From: Ignavibacteriales bacterium
GTDB lineage: Bacteria > Bacteroidota > Ignavibacteria > Ignavibacteriales > Ignavibacteriaceae
Direction: 5' to 3'
DNA: 32,676 nt
Assembly: GCA_016182615.1 (NCBI GenBank)
Contig: JACPGF010000448.1
Span: 1 to 32,676 of the forward strand
Positions 9,292 to 17,826 of the stretch are shown one piece after another (position 1 is the stretch's first letter; the number at the start of each line of letters is the position of its first letter). Under the pieces are notes generated by a model. The model worked only from the letters and a program-made list of their open reading frames with translations, was not told the DNA's origin and searched no databases. The position numbers and the translations under genes are program-made.

Positions 9292-11583
9292 GTGAAGCTA
9301 AAATTATTTTTTGTTCTGTTCATTTATTCAACTCTTGCACTTGCTAGTGTCGATTCTCTTAAAACATTATTGAAACAAGCGGTGGGTGTTGACAAAAGTA
9401 ATGCGCTGATTGCCGTATTAACAACCCATCAGAGGAAGAAAGACAATTCCAGTGCCCGAATTTTACTTGAACAGACAGCAAAAGCTATTACAACATTAAG
9501 GGAAAGTAACGAAAAAAACATCCTGATTGGTATGTATGCCGAGGAATGTAAAAAATCGAAATATTTCAATATCTCCTCTGAATTGTTCAGTTACTATTTT
9601 GGCAATGCGACAAACTATACATCGGAAAAAAGCGGCAAATACATACAGATGTATGCCGATGTGGTTAATGCAACGGCAAACCGCCACAGTGCCGCGAACG
9701 CCTTGCGCCCCATGCTCCTGAAACGCCAGTCCATTGCCGACAAGGAATTTGTTTCACAATTGCTATACACAGCCGGCAATTTCTATTGGAAAAACGGTAT
9801 TCTTGATACCGCGTTATTTTATATGCAGGAAAATCTCAGTTTGCAGCAAAGCTTTCCGGCCTCTGTCATGCTCGGGTGGGCTTATCACAGCCTTGGTAAT
9901 TTATACTGGCGAATGGGAAAACTTGATGATGCCTATAACAACTATACAAAAGGACTTTCCATTCATGAACAATTTAACGATACACTTAAAATTATTGTTA
10001 CTCATAATAATCTCGGGTTAATATTTCAACGATTACGGTACTTCGATTATGCCATGCAAAATATCGAAAGGGCATTAAAACTTGCCGAAAAAAAATCTGA
10101 CAACATAACTCTTGCTTATACTTTAAAGCGGCTGTCTGATTTGTATATTCAACAGAATGAATTGGTAAAAGCCGATTCCTTATTACGCAAATCAGCAATG
10201 ATCTACCGTAGTTTGAATGCGGTTGATAACCTTACCGGAGTGTATTTACAATTCGGCCGGATTTATCAGTTGTCGGGGGATAATGATAAAGCGCTTGACC
10301 ATTTTATGAAGTCTTTCGAGAACGCGAAAAAAGAGGCCGATAATTTTAATATCGCCGCGGCAGGTGCAAAAATAGGTGAGGTGCTTCTCCTTTTAGGCAG
10401 GGAAAAGAAGGCTGAGTTTTATCTCGAAACAGCCAGAAAAATTGCCGATGCAAACGATTACCGGGTTATTCTCCGGAATATTTACAAGCAGTTCTCGTTG
10501 TTGTATAAACAGCAAAATCATCCGGATAAGGCTCTATACTATTTAGAAATGTATTTAACTTATAAAGATTCGGTAATCAACGAGATAGTCATTTCTTCAA
10601 TAAACGAAAGTAATACCAGGCAGATTATCCGAAGCTCTGAAGAGGAGCGCCAACACTTGCAAAGATCAAACGAACTGCAAAAAAAAGCTATCAACGTGCA
10701 GTCAAGTTTAAACACGGCATATCTTGTTATTATAGTGGTTATTACAATACTGTTATTGCTTTCTATTGCCTTTTACCACAGGCTTAATTTATTAACCAAA
10801 AGGGTAGAGGATGCCAACAGGCAGCTTACCCGTTTGAATAAAGATGCAGAAGTGAGAAATGCCGAACTTACCGAGGCGAATGCGACAAAGGAAAAACTTT
10901 TCTCGATAATTGCGCATGATCTTAAAAATCCATTTAACAGCATATTCGGGTTTACGGAAATTATTAACAGCCGCGCGAAAGAAACAAATGATGCGGAGTT
11001 AATAGAATTTAGTTCATTGCTGTTGTTCGCCTCCCAAAAGCTCGTGTCCCTTATAAACGATCTCACGCAGTGGTCGGTTATGCAAAACGGAAAGCTGATT
11101 CCCGTTGTACAAAGTTTTGATTTAATCCCCGAGATTAAAGATGTGGTTGGGCAGGTTGTACTTGAGGCCAATCTAAAAAATATTGCCATTATTACCGAGT
11201 TGCCCGAGACCAAGTTTGTTTTTGCAGACAAGGATATGATTTTAACCGTCGTGCGTAATTTACTTGTTAATGCTATTAAATTTACACCAGATGATGGCCG
11301 GATTATTTTGCGCGGTGTTGAAGTGGACGGTTTCTTCGCGTTATCGGTTATTGACAGCGGTACCGGTATGAATGACACCCTGAAACAGAGCATTCTTAAT
11401 GGTGGAGATATTACCTCAACTCTTGGGACACAAAATGAAAAAGGGTCGGGTATAGGGCTAACTGTTTGCCGGGAGTTTATTAAAGTAAATAACGGGCTGC
11501 TTGATATTAACAGCACCCCGCGCCGCGGCACAGAATTTATCGTGAGCATTCCACTTACCGGAGATAAACAGAGCGAGGCTTAG
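9292..11583 (+). CDS. Sensor histidine kinase with periplasmic TPR domain
   Basis: This 763-residue protein uses a GTG start directly before an ideal signal peptide (MKLKLFFVLFIYSTLALA), and I see no ATG that fits better. Residues about 60-440 are tetratricopeptide repeats (for example WAYHSLGNLYWRMGKLDDAY and YLQFGRIYQLSGDNDKALDH). They are followed by a membrane segment at about 477-498 and a coiled coil. The HisKA helix has phospho-acceptor His542 in FSIIAHDLKNPF. The HATPase domain has an N box (Asn656-Asn660), a G1 box DSGTGM (Asp688) and a G2 box GSGIGL (718-723). The TPR part is predicted outside the cytoplasm, so it may sense a protein or peptide ligand. No response regulator gene is adjacent, making it an orphan kinase in this window. 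Confidence 0.92.
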   Translation: MKLKLFFVLFIYSTLALASVDSLKTLLKQAVGVDKSNALIAVLTTHQRKKDNSSARILLEQTAKAITTLRESNEKNILIGMYAEECKKSKYFNISSELFSYYFGNATNYTSEKSGKYIQMYADVVNATANRHSAANALRPMLLKRQSIADKEFVSQLLYTAGNFYWKNGILDTALFYMQENLSLQQSFPASVMLGWAYHSLGNLYWRMGKLDDAYNNYTKGLSIHEQFNDTLKIIVTHNNLGLIFQRLRYFDYAMQNIERALKLAEKKSDNITLAYTLKRLSDLYIQQNELVKADSLLRKSAMIYRSLNAVDNLTGVYLQFGRIYQLSGDNDKALDHFMKSFENAKKEADNFNIAAAGAKIGEVLLLLGREKKAEFYLETARKIADANDYRVILRNIYKQFSLLYKQQNHPDKALYYLEMYLTYKDSVINEIVISSINESNTRQIIRSSEEERQHLQRSNELQKKAINVQSSLNTAYLVIIVVITILLLLSIAFYHRLNLLTKRVEDANRQLTRLNKDAEVRNAELTEANATKEKLFSIIAHDLKNPFNSIFGFTEIINSRAKETNDAELIEFSSLLLFASQKLVSLINDLTQWSVMQNGKLIPVVQSFDLIPEIKDVVGQVVLEANLKNIAIITELPETKFVFADKDMILTVVRNLLVNAIKFTPDDGRIILRGVEVDGFFALSVIDSGTGMNDTLKQSILNGGDITSTLGTQNEKGSGIGLTVCREFIKVNNGLLDINSTPRRGTEFIVSIPLTGDKQSEA

Positions 11584-11701
11584 CTTCAGTTTCTGAATAA
11601 TTGCAGGAATAAGACAAAAAAATTGCAAAATTATATTATTTCTGCTATTTTGCACGAATAAGATAGATTAAACTATATTATTCATGCAAATATTTTGAAA
11701 T

Positions 11702-13198
11702 ATGAAAAAACACTCCAATTTTTCGGCTATTGGCAGCGAGCAGCTTTTAGACAGGCTGCGGTTTGAAAACCCATGGTGGATATCCGGCTTAATTGACGAG
11801 GATATGAGCGAACTACAAAAACGCTTGTATTTTGACCTTTTCTTTCCTTTAATACAGGAGCTCGATATTAAGCGGGCCGTAGTCCTTATGGGTCCCCGAA
11901 GAGTTGGCAAAACTGTTATGATGCATCATGCGATTGAGGAACTAATAAAAAGCGGCATCGATAAAAAGAAGATTTGTTTTATCAGCATCGATAACCCGAT
12001 TTATTTAAACACCAGCTTGGAGCAGCTTTTTTCATTAGCCCGGAAGGCAGTTGGATCAGGCAACCACAAAGGATGGTACGTGTTTTTTGATGAAATTCAG
12101 TACCTTAAAGATTGGGCAATTCATCTTAAGGTTTTAGTTGACAGCTATCCCCAGACGAAGTTTATTGTCTCGGGTTCTGCATCAGCAGCTTTGCGACTTA
12201 AAAGCTCTGAAAGCGGTGCCGGCAGATTTACCGAATTCCTTTTGCCCCCTTTGACATTTTACGAGTATATTCACTTAATTAAAGCCCAAAATTTAGTACT
12301 GCCAAAATATCCTGAATGGACTGAAGTTGAAACAGTGGACTTTACCGCGGTGAATCTGCGTGAATTGAACAAGCATTTTTCCGGTTACATTAATTTCGGC
12401 GGTTATCCCGAGGTCGCACTATCTGAAAAAATTCAGGCAAACCCGGGAAGGTATATTAAAAACGATATAATTGATAAAGTTTTACTTCGCGATTTGCCGA
12501 GCCTTTACGGTATCCGGGATGTGCAGGAGCTTAATTCGTTTTTTACTTATATCGCTTACTATAGCGGTAACGAGTTTTCTTTAGATGCTTTATCCTCATC
12601 AAGCGGCGTTGAAAAGAATTTGCTAAAAAAATATTTGGAGTATCTCGAGGCGGCTTTTTTAATAAAAGTAATTCACCGGGTGGATGATTCAGCAAAAAGA
12701 TTTAACAGGGCAACCTTTTACAAAATCTATTTAACCAATCCCTCATTAAGAAGTGCACTATTCTCGCCCCTGCTCGCAGCAGATGACTTTTTCGGTAATA
12801 TGGTAGAGACCGCGATATATGCCCAATGGTTTCACCGGGACTGGTTTACTCCCTGGTATGCCCGTTGGAATACAGGACGGGTCCAAGGAGAAGTGGATAT
12901 GGTTGGCCTGGATGAAAAAAAGCTCAAACCCCTCTGGGCGCTTGAAATAAAATGGAGCAACCGGTATTATGAAAAGCCCTCGGAATTAAAAAGCCTTTTG
13001 CAGTTCTGTCAAAAGAACAATTTAAACTCTGCGCTGGTAACAACATACGATAAAGACGGAACAGTTATTTATAATGGCATCCATTTGACGTTTGTGCCAT
13101 CGGCACTTTATGCTTATACAATTGGAGCTAATACAATTAAACAGAAGAAAACAGAGCGCGGCATAGCGGAAATGTTATTTCCGTATTATCGAAAGTAA
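11702..13198 (+). CDS. AAA_14 / DUF4143 family ATPase with nuclease-like C-terminus
   Basis: This 498-residue protein has a P-loop GPRRVGKT with Lys70, a Walker B FFDEIQ with Asp130-Glu131, and an FIVSGSASAAL sensor strand near 155-165. This is the AAA_14 pattern. The DUF4143 part follows (about 220-450: LLRDLPSLYGI, a winged-helix-like LLKKYLEYLEAAFLI). In it, Asp399 (GEVDMV) and Glu415-x-Lys417 (ALEIKWS) match the PD-(D/E)xK nuclease pattern. The family is very widespread in mobile and accessory DNA and its role is not established. DNA processing or defence-like roles are only inferred. It is transcribed alone, between the kinase and a bidirectional terminator. Confidence 0.85.
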   Translation: MKKHSNFSAIGSEQLLDRLRFENPWWISGLIDEDMSELQKRLYFDLFFPLIQELDIKRAVVLMGPRRVGKTVMMHHAIEELIKSGIDKKKICFISIDNPIYLNTSLEQLFSLARKAVGSGNHKGWYVFFDEIQYLKDWAIHLKVLVDSYPQTKFIVSGSASAALRLKSSESGAGRFTEFLLPPLTFYEYIHLIKAQNLVLPKYPEWTEVETVDFTAVNLRELNKHFSGYINFGGYPEVALSEKIQANPGRYIKNDIIDKVLLRDLPSLYGIRDVQELNSFFTYIAYYSGNEFSLDALSSSSGVEKNLLKKYLEYLEAAFLIKVIHRVDDSAKRFNRATFYKIYLTNPSLRSALFSPLLAADDFFGNMVETAIYAQWFHRDWFTPWYARWNTGRVQGEVDMVGLDEKKLKPLWALEIKWSNRYYEKPSELKSLLQFCQKNNLNSALVTTYDKDGTVIYNGIHLTFVPSALYAYTIGANTIKQKKTERGIAEMLFPYYRK

Positions 13199-13216
13199 CA
13201 TTTCTATTGCAACGGA

Positions 13217-13248
13217 AAAAGGCGCCCCAAATACATAGGCCGCCTTTT
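13217..13248. terminator. Bidirectional terminator between ATPase gene and tRNA-Ala
   Basis: AAAAGGCG (13217-13224) pairs with CGCCTTTT (13241-13248). Read on the plus strand the T-tract ends the ATPase transcript. Read on the minus strand the complementary T-tract lies after the tRNA-Ala and carbamoyltransferase operon. Confidence 0.75.
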
Positions 13249-13257
13249 GCTTTAGAG

Positions 13258-13330
13258 TGGAGCTAAGCGGGATCGAACCGCCAACCTCCTCGTTGCGAAC
13301 GAGGCGCTCTCCCAATTGAGCTATAGCCCC
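13258..13330 (-). tRNA. tRNA-Ala (anticodon CGC)
   Basis: The 73-nt cloverleaf folds fully. The acceptor stem GGGGCTA/TAGCTCC includes the G3-U70 wobble pair that identifies alanine tRNAs. The anticodon stem is CCTCG/CGAGG with loop TTCGCAA, and the T-arm is GGCGG-TTCGATC-CCGCT. The discriminator is A73 and CCA is not encoded. It is 10 nt downstream of the carbamoyltransferase stop and on the same strand, so it may be co-transcribed. Confidence 0.95.
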
Positions 13331-13340
13331 ATCAATAAAA

Positions 13341-14351
13341 TTACATGGTTAAAGACATGATTGCTTTTGCCGTGTGCAGCCTGTTTTCAGCTTCGTCAAA
13401 CACGATTGAAATTTCAGGGTTATCCAAAATTTCATCGGTTACTTCTTTGTTGCGGTCTGCCGGTAAAGCGTGCATTAATTTAACGTTTTTATCTGCTAAT
13501 TTAATGCGCCTGTCATCACAAATCCAATCTTTGTATTTTGCAATGTTCTGTTTCATTTCGGCTTTGCACGCATCTTCGTTTGCAAGGTAGGTTTCTTCGC
13601 CATAGAAACCGAATCCGCCCCAGTTTTTAGGGATAACAATATGCGCGCCTTCGAAAGCCTCATCCATATTGTCAGTAAATTTCAAGCTGCCACCGCCCTT
13701 TTGTGCATTTAATTGTGCTTTTTCAACAATGTGTTTGCTCAGCGGAAACTCTTTCGGATGGGCAACGGTAACGTCTATTCCATAACGGGGAAACAACATA
13801 ATTTGTGTCTGCGGAACCGAAAGCGGTTTTGAATGGGATTCGGCATACGCCCAACTTACGGTTACCTTCAGGTTTTTTGTATTTTTTCCACAATGTTCAA
13901 AAATGGTCATCAAGTCTGCAAGTCCCTGGAACGGGTGATACATATCATCCTGTAGCGACATAACCGGACGGGTTGAGTACTTTGCCATTTCTTCGATATA
14001 TTTTAAACCGGTGCCATAAAAACAATTACGGCAGGCAATACCATGCCCCATACGCGAAAGGATTATCGCAGTATCTTTCGGTACTTCACCGTGTGAAATC
14101 TGCATTTTATCCGGGGTTAAATCGTGCGCGTGGCCGCCAAGCTGCGTCATGCCCGCTTCCATACTATTGCGGGTGCGGGTTGATTGTTCAAAAAACATCA
14201 TGAACAACGTTTTATCCTGTAAATATCTTGTTGATTCACCAAGCGCGAATTTACGTTTCAAATCGAACGCGGTTTCGAAAACGGTGTCAAGCTCCTGTTT
14301 GGTCCAGGTGTCCTCTGTAATAAAATGTCTGCCTTTAAGATTGGATACCAT
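13341..14351 (-). CDS. Ornithine/aspartate-type carbamoyltransferase, YgeW-like
   Basis: This 336-residue transcarbamoylase has the carbamoyl-phosphate loop STRTR (57-61), KMQISHGE (82-89), HPFQGLADLMT (139-149) and the C-terminal VFDEAENRLHTAKAI (318-331). The family moves a carbamoyl group from carbamoyl phosphate to an amino acceptor. The K-x-QI-x-HGE segment resembles the knotted YgeW branch, while the C-terminal end resembles ornithine carbamoyltransferase. The ornithine-binding HCLP loop reads HALP (294-297), so the usual Cys is missing and the acceptor may not be ornithine. It starts 16 nt after the YgeY-type hydrolase gene. The same partnership exists in the E. coli ygeWXY island, which supports the YgeW-like reading. 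Confidence 0.85.
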   Translation of the reverse strand: MVSNLKGRHFITEDTWTKQELDTVFETAFDLKRKFALGESTRYLQDKTLFMMFFEQSTRTRNSMEAGMTQLGGHAHDLTPDKMQISHGEVPKDTAIILSRMGHGIACRNCFYGTGLKYIEEMAKYSTRPVMSLQDDMYHPFQGLADLMTIFEHCGKNTKNLKVTVSWAYAESHSKPLSVPQTQIMLFPRYGIDVTVAHPKEFPLSKHIVEKAQLNAQKGGGSLKFTDNMDEAFEGAHIVIPKNWGGFGFYGEETYLANEDACKAEMKQNIAKYKDWICDDRRIKLADKNVKLMHALPADRNKEVTDEILDNPEISIVFDEAENRLHTAKAIMSLTM

Positions 14352-14367
14352 CGTGTCCTCTTCTCTG

Positions 14368-15561
14368 TTATATTATGTGACAAAAATATGCGTAAAATGC
14401 AGATGCCTTAACAAGGTCATCAACCGGTACTTTTTCGTTTGGTGCATGTGCAAGAGCTTCGTTACCGGGACCAAAGCCTATCGCGGGTATCTTATACACA
14501 CCATTAATCATAATACCGTTTGTCGAAAAAGTCCATTTGTCAACAACCGGGGCGGTGCCGAATAAATCGGTATATGTTTTAATGCCGGTTTGCACAATAG
14601 GGGTATCTTCTGCAAGTTTCCAGGTTGGGAAATATTTTTCCATACCGTATTCAGTTCCGGTAAATCCTTTTTCGCTGTAGTTTAGCACTTCTACTTTAGC
14701 TCCAAACTCTTTCACAATTTCTTCAATCTGAGATACGGCGAGTGCTTTGTCCTCACCCCAGGTCAGGCGGCGGTCAAGGTGAATTTTGCAAAAGTCGGAG
14801 ACAGCACATAATGAAGGGCTCGAGGAAACCATTTCGGTAACCGTTACCGTGCCTTTGCCGAGGAACGGGTCAAACATCAAACGCTCGTTTAACTGTTCGA
14901 TAGCAAGAGCGGCTTTTGAAGCCATGTAGATAGCGTTAACACCACGCTCAGGGGCTGAACCATGTGAAGATACACCGTGGAACGATACCTCTATTTCCAT
15001 GCGCCCGCGGTGACCGCGATAAACTTTACAATCGGTCGGTTCAGTAATAATGGCAAAATCGGGACGGATTTTTTCTTCTTCAACAAGATATTTCCAGCAC
15101 AGGCCGTCGCAATCCTCTTCCATAACGGTACCGGTAAAATACACGGTAACATCATTTAAAAGATTCGTTTCTTTTAATATACGCCCGGCGGTAATAAACG
15201 CTGCAACACCGGACTTCTGATCAACAGTACCTCTGCCATACACAAAACCTCCGCTAATCTCACCGCTGAATGGGTCTTTATCCCAATTGTTCAGGTTGCC
15301 GGTATCAACGGTATCGATGTGGCCGTCGATGACTATGATTTTTTTTCCGTTACCGATCCTGCCTATAACATTGCCAAGGCCGTCGATACGGGCTTCATCA
15401 AAGCCTGCTTCTTTCATTTGCGCAATGATAACTTCCGTTACTTCTTTTTCTTGAGTGCTCAAAGATTTGGCGTGTATCATTTTAGAAAGGTTTTGCGCGG
15501 TATAACCGCTGTACTGCTTCGCTAACGCGAGAATTTGTTCAGAAAGTGCCATACTAATCAT
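14368..15561 (-). CDS. ygeY: M20 family metallohydrolase, YgeY-like
   Basis: This 397-residue M20-type dinuclear zinc hydrolase has metal ligands and catalytic residues in order: His81-x-Asp83 (GHIDTVD), Asp114 (RGTVDQKSG), Glu148-Glu149 (VMEEDCDG), Glu174 (ITEPTD) and a late His in EALAHAPNEKV. YRGHRGRMEIEVSFHG opens the dimerisation domain. The pattern fits the YgeY family of selenium-metabolism-linked hydrolases, related to acetylornithine deacetylase and carboxypeptidases. The substrate is not known. It is the first gene of a two-gene operon with the carbamoyltransferase, which suggests that one enzyme makes or uses a carbamoylated or deacylated amino acid for the other (inference). Two in-frame ATGs (15561, 15552) are possible starts, and neither has a clear Shine-Dalgarno. 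Confidence 0.85.
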   Translation of the reverse strand: MISMALSEQILALAKQYSGYTAQNLSKMIHAKSLSTQEKEVTEVIIAQMKEAGFDEARIDGLGNVIGRIGNGKKIIVIDGHIDTVDTGNLNNWDKDPFSGEISGGFVYGRGTVDQKSGVAAFITAGRILKETNLLNDVTVYFTGTVMEEDCDGLCWKYLVEEEKIRPDFAIITEPTDCKVYRGHRGRMEIEVSFHGVSSHGSAPERGVNAIYMASKAALAIEQLNERLMFDPFLGKGTVTVTEMVSSSPSLCAVSDFCKIHLDRRLTWGEDKALAVSQIEEIVKEFGAKVEVLNYSEKGFTGTEYGMEKYFPTWKLAEDTPIVQTGIKTYTDLFGTAPVVDKWTFSTNGIMINGVYKIPAIGFGPGNEALAHAPNEKVPVDDLVKASAFYAYFCHII

Positions 15562-15968
15562 ATAAATTGTGAAATAAGGACTTTAAACATACACAAATTA
15601 ATATAACTGCTAAAAAACAATTTTCGGTTACGTGATAATTTGTTCTTTTGTTCGGGATTCGCCTTCTTAAGCAATAAAGTAGTCCTCATCCACAGGGCAA
15701 TTCAGTCAATCGCATTTTTAACAACCAATCACGCAGGTATTCTATTAATTGCTGTGCTTTCAAGCCATGCCCACTTGGCTGGCATGCTACGGTGGCGCGG
15801 GGTATATCATTCCAGGAGCACAAATACTTTACACAGAATTTTTATATAACCACCATCATCAGGTGGGGAATGCAATGCCGTGCTGCCCTCTTTTTTATGG
15901 AAGCTCCACCTGAAAAGGCGGGTGGTAGCCGGGCATAACTATAAGTAATTTAAGAGCTTATGCGGTGT
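15562..15968. other. 407-bp stretch without a recognised gene, end of the Rhs array
   Basis: This is where a partner gene for the last Rhs module would be expected, yet the minus strand has only very short frames. A stem-loop GCTCCACC/GGTGGTAGC with a 10-nt loop at 15902-15930 could end the Rhs transcript, though it lacks a T-run. The sequence TTTACACAGAATTTTT near 15828-15843 resembles ends of IS256-type elements, but there is no second end, so I do not call an IS. Confidence 0.4.
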
Positions 15969-17282
15969 TCAGGAGGCTTCTTCAAGCGTTACTAGAAAAA
16001 CCTCGTTTTCTGCATACCCATTATCAATACTGAACGCAAGAAGATTAGTTGAAACATCGTAGTCTTGTATTCTTCCAGTTATTGGATGGCTACATTTGAT
16101 TTTAAAATTAGCGTAAACAAGTGCATCCTCATTAATTTCGTATAATTCAAGTAATAGTCCGTCATCTTCCTTTTCGTTATTTACTTCATTGTAATAACTG
16201 TTCGTATCAGATCCAGAAGAGAAAATTACACTATCAAGCTCATCATCCGATATTTCTTGATATTTTGTGTCCTCATCCGTATCTGTGTAATACTCCTCGC
16301 CGGCTTGGTTTTCATTATTAAGTGCCTCCTCCGTACATGTTCCAGTTCCTTGAGCAATACCTTTCCCGCCATCAGTCGAATAGAATTGTTTTTGTTCATC
16401 CGAATTTTTTAATTTACTTTGCTTGTTTGCATGGGTAACTTCATTTGCCATTGTTTTAACTGCTTTGGATCCACTTGTAGGAAATACTCCATCTCCTTGC
16501 TTAAGACTTATACTTGTAGTTGTCACGGCTCTTCCCGATGGGGTGTACACGGAATGTGTTGTTGCCCGGCTTCTTAAACTATTTCCTGATTTGAATGTCC
16601 AAAGCTGGTTAGAATTATTTAGTACTGCATTATGCCCCTCTCGATATGTTGATGAGGTGCGATATGCCAATCTTATAGCTGCTGTTATATGGCTATTGTT
16701 TGGTTTTGCGACTAGCATTCCATCCGGGTCAATAGAGTTTACTGGGTTGTTTAAACAATAATTATAAGAGCTCCAACCCGGGTACTTGTCTGCAAGCGGG
16801 TCAACATTTAGCCACCGGCCAAGTTCGCTGTCGTAATACCGCGCGCCGTGGTAGTTTAAACCGCTTTCGGTGTCGCGCTCTTTGCCCGTAAAGTCGTACC
16901 GCTCGTTTGGTGAACTGTTGTTATAACTTCTTAGTATTTCGCCAAAGGCATAATAATCCTGCGCGTTGAGAACTGTACCCGTTGTGTCTATGGTTACACG
17001 GTTGCTGCCCAAATGGTCTTGCACGTAGTAGCGGCGGCTGTCCACGCGCAGCTTTACCATTATTTCTTCATTGGTTTCAGGGTCTATCCATATAGCATCA
17101 CGGCTGCCAACATCCACCCGTCCAATGCTGCCGTTGCCAAACAGGTTAAAATACTCGTAACCCTCGGTACTGCTGTGCAGTGCCATCTCGCGGCCGGTAT
17201 GGTCGCGGATGTACCGCTCCGTTACACCGCCTTTTATTTTTTCTATGCGGTTACCGCCCTCATCATACCGGTATTTTACCAT
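15969..17282 (-). CDS. Orphan Rhs core plus toxin tip module (module 4, NEVTH tip)
   Basis: This 437-residue frame begins inside the RHS core at MVKYRYDEGGNRIEKIKGGV and carries the core to IDPDG (residue 188). It then has a unique 249-residue tip. It lacks the signal peptide and YD repeats of the full gene, so it looks like a stored tip rather than an exported protein. The tip is polar and acidic in its middle (TDTDEDTKYQEISDDELDS). It contains TMANEVTHANK with Asn280-Glu281-x-x-His284, aligned by eye with the HExxH of modules 1 and 2, but with Asn instead of the first His. It may be an inactivated or altered protease, or the resemblance may be chance. No partner gene follows. The nearest upstream gene belongs to module 3. 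Confidence 0.75.
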   Translation of the reverse strand: MVKYRYDEGGNRIEKIKGGVTERYIRDHTGREMALHSSTEGYEYFNLFGNGSIGRVDVGSRDAIWIDPETNEEIMVKLRVDSRRYYVQDHLGSNRVTIDTTGTVLNAQDYYAFGEILRSYNNSSPNERYDFTGKERDTESGLNYHGARYYDSELGRWLNVDPLADKYPGWSSYNYCLNNPVNSIDPDGMLVAKPNNSHITAAIRLAYRTSSTYREGHNAVLNNSNQLWTFKSGNSLRSRATTHSVYTPSGRAVTTTSISLKQGDGVFPTSGSKAVKTMANEVTHANKQSKLKNSDEQKQFYSTDGGKGIAQGTGTCTEEALNNENQAGEEYYTDTDEDTKYQEISDDELDSVIFSSGSDTNSYYNEVNNEKEDDGLLLELYEINEDALVYANFKIKCSHPITGRIQDYDVSTNLLAFSIDNGYAENEVFLVTLEEAS

Positions 17283-17296
17283 ACCCTACGGGGTGC
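16720..17296 (-). repeat. RHS core repeat, copy 4
   Basis: This segment is homologous at nucleotide level to the core of the full-length Rhs gene. It runs from the IDPDG codons (16720) to the STPxG codons (17296), where similarity stops abruptly. It shares with copy 3 the AIWIDPETNEEIMVKL block, where the full gene has VVFIDPESGVAETSKV. Confidence 0.85.
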
Positions 17297-17312
17297 AAAA
17301 TCGAAACAATAA

Positions 17313-17822
17313 TTAAATATATTGACCATACTTTTCAGTATATTCTTTACCAGCATTCGCTAACAATTCGAGAATTTCATCTCTTGAAAAATTGTACAAG
17401 TAAAAGCTGTTTGCATCGTGATCAACAAAAATAGACTTGTAATTTACTAGTTCAGGGGCAAATAGTACATTCAAATATTGATCAACGTTTTCTTTCTTAA
17501 ATTCATATTGATTATTAAAAATTAAAAACCGCATCGTACCGTCGATAAACTCTTCATTTTCTGAGATTAATTCTATGAGCTGTTCAAACTTAACACTTTC
17601 TATATAGGTACAAAGAAGCTTACTTTTTTTATCGGCTATCTGTATACCGAAATCAAACCCCAGGGATAATTTATGTGGCTCTTTTACTACAAGACAAATT
17701 GATTTGTCAAGCAAAAGGAACTTACATGAAATCTGTATTAAACTTTTTAATGTTTCAACTTCTTTTAATTCCCATGGGGGTAAAACAGAGAAACAAAAAC
17801 CGGATATTTTATGTAATTTCAT
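17313..17822 (-). CDS. Candidate immunity protein for the glycine-zipper Rhs tip (module 3)
   Basis: This 169-residue protein of no recognised family starts MKLHKISGFCFSVLPPWELK and has no signal peptide and no clear membrane helix, so it should be cytoplasmic. It begins 4 nt after the stop of the module 3 Rhs fragment. This position is where Rhs systems place the immunity gene, and position is the only reason for the call. Its base composition is more AT-rich than the RHS core next to it. A weak GGAG lies about 10 nt before the ATG, inside the end of the toxin-tip gene. An adaptor or chaperone role cannot be excluded. Confidence 0.6.
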   Translation of the reverse strand: MKLHKISGFCFSVLPPWELKEVETLKSLIQISCKFLLLDKSICLVVKEPHKLSLGFDFGIQIADKKSKLLCTYIESVKFEQLIELISENEEFIDGTMRFLIFNNQYEFKKENVDQYLNVLFAPELVNYKSIFVDHDANSFYLYNFSRDEILELLANAGKEYTEKYGQYI

Positions 17823-17826
17823 AACT

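Noticed and set aside
10773-11549. Long minus-strand open frame (258 codons) opposite the histidine kinase
   Set aside because: It lies entirely antisense to HisKA/HATPase coding sequence with all motifs intact, and its translation is Ser-rich with no family features. It is a codon-bias shadow.
15828-15843. IS256-type end downstream of the Rhs array
   Set aside because: Sixteen bases of resemblance without a second end or any transposase sequence are not enough.
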